A program made the position numbers and the translations under genes. DNA of 64,000 bases from Halalkalibacillus sediminis (GTDB taxonomy: Bacteria > Bacillota > Bacilli > Bacillales > Alkalibacillaceae). This document shows positions 56,383 through 64,000 of this stretch, piece after piece (position 1 is the first letter of the stretch; each line of letters begins with the position of its first letter). Below the pieces are notes generated by a model. It saw only the letters and a list, made by a program, of their open reading frames with translations. It was not told the DNA's origin and did not search any database. The stretch spans positions 469,128 to 533,127 of the forward strand of contig NZ_PJNH01000003.1 in assembly GCF_002844535.1 (NCBI RefSeq), read 5' to 3'.

Positions 56383-58425
56383 ATGAATCGGGTGTTCCGA
56401 AATACCATATTTTACTTAATTATTTTTCTTGTAGTCATTGGGATCGTAGGGATGTTGAACAACCCTAGCCCAGAGACGGAACAACTGAATTACGATGAAT
56501 TCAGAGAAGCTCTTGAAGATGGACAAATTGAAGAGCTCACTTTACAATACACAAACTTTGCTTATGAAGCTCGAGGGGAATATACCAGCGATGGGAGTCT
56601 CGAGTCATTCCGTGCAGTGGTACCTGCCGCTGATGAAACAATCAGTGAAATCATTGGTACAGCTAGAGATCAAAGTGTATTAACTATGGAAGCTGCTGAA
56701 GAGCCAAGTGCTTGGGCACGATTCTTCACAACGCTAATTCCATTTATCATCATCTTTATTCTGTTCTTCTTCTTACTTAGCCAAATGCAAGGTGGCGGCG
56801 GTCGCATGATGAACTTTGGTAAAAGTAAGGCGAAAATGTACACAGAAGATAAAGAAAAAACGAGGTTCAAAGATGTTGCTGGTGCTGACGAGGAAAAGCA
56901 AGAGCTTGTTGAAGTAGTTGACTTCTTGAAGGACCCTCGGAGATTCGCGGAGTTAGGAGCTCGTATTCCTAAAGGTGTCCTATTAGTGGGACCCCCAGGT
57001 ACTGGTAAAACATTATTAGCGAAAGCTGTTGCTGGTGAAGCTGGCGTACCATTCTTCTCAATCAGTGGTTCAGACTTCGTTGAAATGTTCGTCGGTGTAG
57101 GTGCTTCACGTGTACGTGATTTATTCGAAAATGCTAAAAAGAACGCTCCTTGTATTGTGTTCATTGATGAGATCGATGCAGTCGGTCGTCAACGTGGTGC
57201 CGGTGTCGGTGGTGGACATGATGAGCGTGAACAAACATTAAACCAACTACTAGTAGAGATGGATGGTTTCGGAGTAAATGAAGGTATCATCATGATTGCT
57301 GCGACCAACCGTCCTGATATTCTTGACCCAGCCTTATTACGTCCTGGTCGTTTTGATAGACAAATCCCTGTTAATACACCAGATGTAAAAGGTCGTAAAG
57401 AAGTGCTAGAAGTGCACGCTAAGAACAAGCCATTAGGTAAAACAGTCGATCTTAAGACGATTGCGATGCGTACCCCAGGCTTTTCGGGTGCAGATTTAGA
57501 AAACCTATTGAACGAGGCAGCTCTAGTCGCAGCCCGTTCAGACGCAAAGGAAATTGAAATGGAACACGTCGACGAGGCTATTGACCGCGTAATTGCTGGT
57601 CCTGCTAAGAAGAGCCGTGTCATTTCTAAAAAGGAAAAAGACATTGTCGCATATCACGAAAGTGGCCATACAGTTATCGGTATGGTGCTTGATGAAGCTG
57701 ACATGGTTCATAAAGTTACAATTGTACCGAGAGGTCAAGCTGGTGGTTACGCAGTCATGCTTCCAAGAGAAGACCGTTACTTCCAGACGAAACCAGAATT
57801 ACTCGATAAAATTACTGGCTTACTTGGTGGCCGAGTGGCTGAAGAAGTTATTTTCGGTGAGGTCAGCACAGGCGCACACAATGACTTCCAGCGTGCAACA
57901 AGCATTGCTCGTAAAATGGTTACCGAGTTCGGTATGAGTGAAAAGATTGGACCACTACAATTCGGAAGTTCTGGTGGCCAAGTGTTCCTAGGCCGCGATA
58001 TTCAGAATGATCCTAATTACAGTGATCAAATCGCTTATATCATCGACCAAGAGATCCAATCAATCATCAAGTCTTGTTATGAGAGAGCAAAAGAAATTCT
58101 TACTGAGCACAAAGAGCAGTTAGAATTGATTGCGAAGACCTTATTAGAAGTAGAGACATTGGATGCAAAACAAATCAAGACATTGTTTGAAGAAGGTCGC
58201 TTACCTGAACCTGAAGAGTTGATCGTAGATAATGATAAAGACGATTCAACTGAAACAGAAAGTACTCAGGTTTCAAACGAAGATTCAGGTGATGTGAAGG
58301 TCAACATCCATTCTAAAGATGAAGAAGATAGTCAAACCGATTCTTCTTCAGAAAAAGAAGAGGATAAAAACCAGTCTGAAGATAAAAACGAATCAGATGA
58401 CGACAACAATCCTGATCGTAAATAA
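56383..58425 (+). CDS. ftsH: ATP-dependent zinc metalloprotease FtsH
   Basis: Hexameric membrane AAA+ protease that degrades membrane and regulatory proteins and affects sporulation entry. The 680-residue product has membrane helices at about 8-25 and 108-128, Walker A GPPGTGKT at about 204-211, [13 protein letters not shown] and the zinc motif HESGH at about 425-429. The last 60 residues are almost entirely Asp, Glu, Ser and Asn, longer than in B. subtilis. GGAGGAGG precedes the start. Confidence 0.97.
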   Translation: MNRVFRNTIFYLIIFLVVIGIVGMLNNPSPETEQLNYDEFREALEDGQIEELTLQYTNFAYEARGEYTSDGSLESFRAVVPAADETISEIIGTARDQSVLTMEAAEEPSAWARFFTTLIPFIIIFILFFFLLSQMQGGGGRMMNFGKSKAKMYTEDKEKTRFKDVAGADEEKQELVEVVDFLKDPRRFAELGARIPKGVLLVGPPGTGKTLLAKAVAGEAGVPFFSISGSDFVEMFVGVGASRVRDLFENAKKNAPCIVFIDEIDAVGRQRGAGVGGGHDEREQTLNQLLVEMDGFGVNEGIIMIAATNRPDILDPALLRPGRFDRQIPVNTPDVKGRKEVLEVHAKNKPLGKTVDLKTIAMRTPGFSGADLENLLNEAALVAARSDAKEIEMEHVDEAIDRVIAGPAKKSRVISKKEKDIVAYHESGHTVIGMVLDEADMVHKVTIVPRGQAGGYAVMLPREDRYFQTKPELLDKITGLLGGRVAEEVIFGEVSTGAHNDFQRATSIARKMVTEFGMSEKIGPLQFGSSGGQVFLGRDIQNDPNYSDQIAYIIDQEIQSIIKSCYERAKEILTEHKEQLELIAKTLLEVETLDAKQIKTLFEEGRLPEPEELIVDNDKDDSTETESTQVSNEDSGDVKVNIHSKDEEDSQTDSSSEKEEDKNQSEDKNESDDDNNPDRK

Positions 58426-58437
58426 TATTGAATTAAA

Positions 58438-58473
58438 TTACTCTCTCTGCAAAATGCAGGGAGGGTAATTTTT
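58438..58473 (+). terminator. ftsH terminator
   Basis: TTACTCTCTCTGCA-aaa-TGCAGGGAGGGTAA followed by TTTTT. Confidence 0.9.
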
Positions 58474-58576
58474 ATGTTTTGTGGGTTTGAGTTCAAGGCA
58501 TGTTTCTGAGAATACATATTGTATAATTTGTGATATGATGTTCGTTGAAAAAGTTTTGCGGAAATGAGTTGAAGTT

Positions 58577-59359
58577 ATGATATTTGTACTCGATGTAGGA
58601 AATACGAATACGGTCTTAGGTGTATTCGACCAAAATAAATTAATCTATCAATGGAGAATCGCGACTAATCGTTATAAAACGGAAGATGAGTACGCGATGC
58701 AAGTGAAGTCGTTACTGCAACATCATGATCTATCATTCGAAGACTTTCACGCGGCCATAATATCTTCTGTTGTTCCACCAATCATGTTCGCTCTTGAAAA
58801 AATGTGTGAGCGTTATTTTCACTTGAAGCCGATGATTGTTGGTTCAGACGAAATCGATAATCACTTGAAGATGAATTATCCGAACCCAAAAGAAATCGGG
58901 GCTGACCGAATTGTGAATGCTGTTGGTGGCATTAAAGAATATGGTGCTCCACTTGTAATTATCGATTTTGGAACTGCAACGACGTATTGTTATATAAATG
59001 AAAACGAAGAATATGAAGGGGGAGCAATTGCCCCCGGCATCAGCATTTCAACTGAAGCGCTGTATTCCAAAGCAGCAAAGCTTCCAAGAATAGAAATATC
59101 TAGACCAGAAAAAGTAGTGGGATCTTCAACTGTTGAAGCGATGCAATCAGGTATTTATTACGGTTATGTCGGGCAAGTGGATGAAGTCGTCAACCGGATC
59201 AAAGACCAAGCGACTAAAGAGCCGACTGTCATTGCTACTGGTGGATTATCTAAATTAATTGGCAAGGGTTCAAAGACGATAGACCATGTCGATACCGAGC
59301 TTACACTTAAAGGTCTATATGAGATTTATAAAACGAATGAGGTGAAAAATAATGAGTGA
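58577..59359 (+). CDS. coaX: Type III pantothenate kinase
   Basis: First step of CoA synthesis from pantothenate. The 260-residue product has the ASKHA phosphate motif DVGNTNT at 6-12 and DFGTATTY near 131, with GGAIAPGI nearby. A TATAAT at 58522 may belong to its promoter. The end overlaps hslO by 8 nt. Confidence 0.95.
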   Translation: MIFVLDVGNTNTVLGVFDQNKLIYQWRIATNRYKTEDEYAMQVKSLLQHHDLSFEDFHAAIISSVVPPIMFALEKMCERYFHLKPMIVGSDEIDNHLKMNYPNPKEIGADRIVNAVGGIKEYGAPLVIIDFGTATTYCYINENEEYEGGAIAPGISISTEALYSKAAKLPRIEISRPEKVVGSSTVEAMQSGIYYGYVGQVDEVVNRIKDQATKEPTVIATGGLSKLIGKGSKTIDHVDTELTLKGLYEIYKTNEVKNNE

Positions 59360-60221
59360 TTACCTAATCAGAGCAACAGCTTTCGAAGGAACGGTAAGAG
59401 CATACGCGATCCGTTCAACAGAGACAGTTTCAGAAGCATGCAGAAGACAAGACACATGGGCAACGGCATCAGCAGCATTAGGTAGAACGTTGACCATTTC
59501 ATCTATGATGGGATCAATGCTCAAAGGTGAAGATAAATTGACGATTAAAGTTGAAGGCGACGGTCCTTTAGGTGCAATCGTTGCTGATAGTAATGCACTT
59601 GGCCAAGTCAGAGGGTACGTTAAGAACCCTCATGTAGATTTCGAATCTAACGACCAAGGAAAATTGGATGTAAGACAAGCTGTCGGGACAGAAGGAACTG
59701 TCAGTGTTGTAAAAGATTTAGGGTTAAAAAATAACTTTACAGGACAGGTTCCGATCGTATCTGGTGAAATAAGTGAAGATTTCACGTATTATTTTGTGTC
59801 ATCAGAACAAGTGCCTTCTGCTGTAGGTGCAGGCGTCTTGGTGAACCCAGATTTATCGATAGCTGCTGCAGGCGGGTTTATCATTCAAATGCTACCAGGA
59901 GCATCGGATGAAACGATTAACACGATAGAAGCAAGATTGGATGAGATTCCTTCCATTTCATCTATGATTCAGGATGGAAAACGCCCAGAAGATGTTCTAG
60001 ACACTCTTTTCGGTGAAGATGAGTGGAAGATGTTATCGAGAAGTAAAGTGGAATTCAATTGTAACTGTTCAAAAGAGCGGATTGAGAGAGCAATCAGCGG
60101 CCTAGGGAATGACGAAATCGAAAGTATGATTGAAGAAGACGGTGGAGCTGAAGCTACTTGTCAATTCTGTAATGAACAGTATTATCTGGATGCTAAAGAG
60201 CTAGAAGCATTGAAGCAATAA
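59352..60221 (+). CDS. hslO: Redox-regulated chaperone Hsp33
   Basis: Holdase chaperone activated by oxidative unfolding. The 289-residue product has the C-terminal zinc centre, CNC near residues 237-239 and CQFC near 270-273. GAGGTG precedes the start inside coaX. B. subtilis has yacD, cysK and the pab genes next; here folP follows after 18 nt. Confidence 0.95.
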   Translation: MSDYLIRATAFEGTVRAYAIRSTETVSEACRRQDTWATASAALGRTLTISSMMGSMLKGEDKLTIKVEGDGPLGAIVADSNALGQVRGYVKNPHVDFESNDQGKLDVRQAVGTEGTVSVVKDLGLKNNFTGQVPIVSGEISEDFTYYFVSSEQVPSAVGAGVLVNPDLSIAAAGGFIIQMLPGASDETINTIEARLDEIPSISSMIQDGKRPEDVLDTLFGEDEWKMLSRSKVEFNCNCSKERIERAISGLGNDEIESMIEEDGGAEATCQFCNEQYYLDAKELEALKQ

Positions 60222-60239
60222 TTAAGCGGAGGACTTACG

Positions 60240-61076
60240 ATGAATCTAGGTACTAACCACAGCCAGAACGATAGATCTTTTAGCCGAAAAACACTTGTCA
60301 TGGGAATATTGAATGTTACACCAGATTCATTTTCCGATGGAGGTCAGTTCACTGAAATGGAAACTGCCTTAAACCAGGTAGATCAAATGATCAATGATGG
60401 GGCAGATATCATCGATGTCGGTGGAGAATCAACCAGACCTGGGCATGAGCCAGTTAGTGAAGACGAGGAAATTCAAAGGGTCATTCCAATTATACAAGCT
60501 ATTAGGGAAAGAAGTTCAGTTCCAATTTCTATTGATACTTATAAAGCCAAAACCGCAAAGGCAGCAGTCGAAGCTGGGGCAACGATTATTAATGATGTAT
60601 GGGGAGCTAAACGCGAGCCCGAAATCGCTCAAGTGGCAAAAGACTATCAAGTGCCGATTATTTTAATGCACAATCAAGAAGGTACTTCTTATGAAGATAT
60701 CATCGAGGATATGAAAAAAAGCTTGTTAGAAAGTGTTAACTTGGCTAAGAGTTATGGGGTGGAAGATCAACACATCATTCTCGATCCTGGCATCGGCTTC
60801 GGAAAGACCTGGGAACAAAACTTATTAGTTATGCGTCGGCTGAATGAGTTGAAAACCTTGGGGTACCCGTTATTATTAGGCACTTCAAGGAAGTCACTCA
60901 TAGGTAGGGTTCTGGATTTGCCTGTGGAGGAACGCTTAGAAGGAACACTAGCCACTCTCTGTTATGGGGTGCAGCAAGGTGTGGAGATCGTAAGAGTACA
61001 TGATGTGAAAGAAGCAAAGCGAACGGTTAGAATGATGGATGCGATGATAGGGAAAGGTGAGCTGCTCAATGGATAA
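60240..61076 (+). CDS. folP: Dihydropteroate synthase
   Basis: Joins p-aminobenzoate to the dihydropterin diphosphate in folate synthesis and is the sulfonamide target. The 278-residue product has GILNVTPDSFSDGG at about 22-35 and GGESTRPGHEPV near 61. GCGGAGGAC precedes the start. It opens the folP-folB-folK cluster; the pabA/pabB/pabC genes are not adjacent. Confidence 0.95.
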   Translation: MNLGTNHSQNDRSFSRKTLVMGILNVTPDSFSDGGQFTEMETALNQVDQMINDGADIIDVGGESTRPGHEPVSEDEEIQRVIPIIQAIRERSSVPISIDTYKAKTAKAAVEAGATIINDVWGAKREPEIAQVAKDYQVPIILMHNQEGTSYEDIIEDMKKSLLESVNLAKSYGVEDQHIILDPGIGFGKTWEQNLLVMRRLNELKTLGYPLLLGTSRKSLIGRVLDLPVEERLEGTLATLCYGVQQGVEIVRVHDVKEAKRTVRMMDAMIGKGELLNG

Positions 61077-61432
61077 AATCTTGTTGAACGGAATGATGTT
61101 CTACGGTTATCATGGTCTATATCCCGAAGAAAACAAACTCGGGCAGAGATTCACTGTTGATGTAGAGTTAATCAGTGATTTGAAAAAGCCAGGTAAAACA
61201 GACAACATGGAAGATAGCATTCATTATGGGGCTGCTTACGAAGTAGCAAGAAAAGTGGTAGAAGGTGAAGCACAGAATTTAGTAGAAAAAGTTGCGGATT
61301 ATATAGCTAAAGCTATGTTTGACTCTTTTTCTAAATTAGAAGCGATCCGAGTGAAAGTCGACAAACCCGGGCCGCCGATCCCTGGATATTATCAGTCTGT
61401 AGCTATTGAGATATATAGGGAGCGCTCTGATT

Positions 61433-61440
<8 letters not shown>
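61069..61440 (+). CDS. folB: Dihydroneopterin aldolase
   Basis: Folate pathway aldolase of 123 residues. MDKILLNGMMFYGYHGLYPE at the N-terminus and VKVDKPGPPIPG near the C-terminus carry the Glu and Lys active-site residues. AAAGGTGA lies 8 nt before ATG 61069, chosen over an upstream in-frame start. It overlaps folP and folK by 8 nt each. Confidence 0.95.
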
Positions 61441-63425
<1,985 letters not shown>

Positions 63426-63442
63426 ACTGAAAAGTAACTATT

Positions 63443-63478
63443 ACAACCTCAAGCTAAGTAGGCTTGAGGTTGTTTTTA
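63443..63478 (+). terminator. lysS terminator
   Basis: ACAACCTCAAGC-taagta-GGCTTGAGGTTGT followed by TTTTATT. Confidence 0.9.
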
Positions 63479-63545
63479 TTATATAGGTTAAAGAGTGAGA
63501 AAAATTAAGGGCTTGGAGGGAAGTTTAGTTTTTCTCATTATATAG
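63479..63545 (+). repeat. Possible eroded cloverleaf-like repeat
   Basis: GGTTAAAGAGTGAGAAAAATTAAGGGCTTGGAGG and GTTTTTCTCATT resemble the 95-bp element with the left half lost. The match is weak. Confidence 0.35.
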
Positions 63546-63766
63546 AATCTGATTGTTATAGTACTAATGAAGCCGGAAAAATTATTACTTAATGAAAAGG
63601 TGATTGTGGTAAATAACCCAACAGTTTCCACCGCTAATTTTCAGAATTAATTAACTTCAGAAAAAGGCTTGTGTTATGATTAAAAGCGTGATAAATTATT
63701 AAACGTTGCGTTAAACGAATCGCATATAACGCACAGAAAAACTTTTTAAAAAACCACCGAAAGACA

Positions 63767-63795
63767 TTGACATTTTCTTGCGAAGTTGGTATATT
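63767..63795 (+). promoter_or_regulatory. rrn operon promoter
   Basis: TTGACA, 17 nt, TATATT, about 135 nt before 16S. AT-rich sequence upstream may act as an UP element. TTGAAAACTAAAC at 63838-63850 is the usual Bacillus pre-16S leader motif. A weaker TTAACT-N18-TATGAT at 63651 may be a second promoter. Confidence 0.8.
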
Positions 63796-63930
63796 TAAAA
63801 AGTCGCTGTTTTGAGCAGCGGATTGAAAATTCGAACCTTGAAAACTAAACAAAATAGCCTGACGTCAATTCGTTTTTTCTCATCTGATTGGGAGAGAAAA
63901 AACAAGTAAGACAAGCCAATCAAACTACTT

Positions 63931-64000
63931 TTATTGGAGAGTTTGATCCTGGCTCAGGACGAACGCTGGCGGCGTGCCTAATACATGCAAGTCGAGCGCG
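63931..64000 (+). rRNA. rrs: 16S rRNA (partial, first 70 nt)
   Basis: Begins TTATTGGAGAGTTTGATCCT and continues GGACGAACGCTGGCGGCGTG, the universal 16S 5' end. It runs off the window. AAGTCGAGCGCG at the edge fits halophilic Bacillaceae. Confidence 0.98.

Overview
The window is a low-GC chromosomal stretch of an endospore-forming Bacillaceae bacterium, and it ends just inside a 16S rRNA gene. Gene content and order follow the Bacillus subtilis origin-proximal region from yaaH/tadA/scr/dnaX to lysS and the rrn operon. Sporulation genes are abundant: bofA, csfB, yabG, sspF, spoVG, fin, spoVT, yabP, yabQ, spoIIE, yabS and yabT. Acidic protein tails (FtsH, Ctc) and the 16S 5' end fit the halophilic Halobacillus/Pontibacillus/Virgibacillus group, but the genus cannot be fixed from this sequence.

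Layout. 1-9.6 kb is accessory: a minus-strand muropeptide cluster (ykfB partial, ykfA, dppA-like), acsA, a ydbS/ydbT-like PH-domain pair, an orphan SidA-type N-hydroxylase, a DJ-1/PfpI protein and a DUF3891 protein. 9.8-22.4 kb holds yaaH, tadA, SRP RNA, dnaX-ebfC-recR, bofA, csfB, yaaO, tmk, darA, yaaR, holB, ricT, yabA, trmN6 and rsmI. 22.5-31 kb holds abrB(-), metS, tatD, yabE, rnmV, rsmA, yabG, veg and sspF. A minus-strand two-gene accessory insert (VOC protein, DUF5316-like membrane protein) follows at 31.1-31.9 kb. 32-48.7 kb holds ispE, purR, spoVG, glmU, prs, ctc, pth, fin, mfd, spoVT, yabM, yabN, rqcP, yabPQ, divIC and yabR. tRNA-Glu and tRNA-Met lie on the minus strand at 49.2 kb. 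49.9-63.4 kb holds spoIIE, yabS, yabT, tilS, hpt, ftsH, coaX, hslO, folP-folB-folK and lysS, followed by the rrn promoter and the start of 16S.

How the genes work together. The core encodes DNA polymerase III loading (DnaX, HolB, YabA), RNA maturation (SRP RNA, TadA, RnmV, RsmA, RsmI, TilS), folate, CoA, isoprenoid, UDP-GlcNAc and PRPP synthesis, and a long chain of sporulation control. Promoter-like sequences agree with the known sporulation logic. A Spo0A box lies on the abrB promoter and others at spoIIE. SpoVG has a sigma-H-like promoter, yaaH a sigma-E promoter, csfB a forespore promoter and spoVT a perfect sigma-G promoter.

The least explained material is intergenic. (i) A ~95-bp repeat occurs in four good copies and folds into a cloverleaf-like shape. 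(ii) A ~148-bp repeat begins TTGTCTAGCTCCAG and ends GCGCTTACGCTTTTCTTA; its short forms look like deletions between internal direct repeats. (iii) Several arrays have an exact 21-bp period but unrelated unit sequences. (iv) A long branched hairpin lies between tatD and yabE, and a near-perfect 42-bp palindrome lies in the glmU leader. No insertion sequence, prophage, CRISPR array or defence system was seen.
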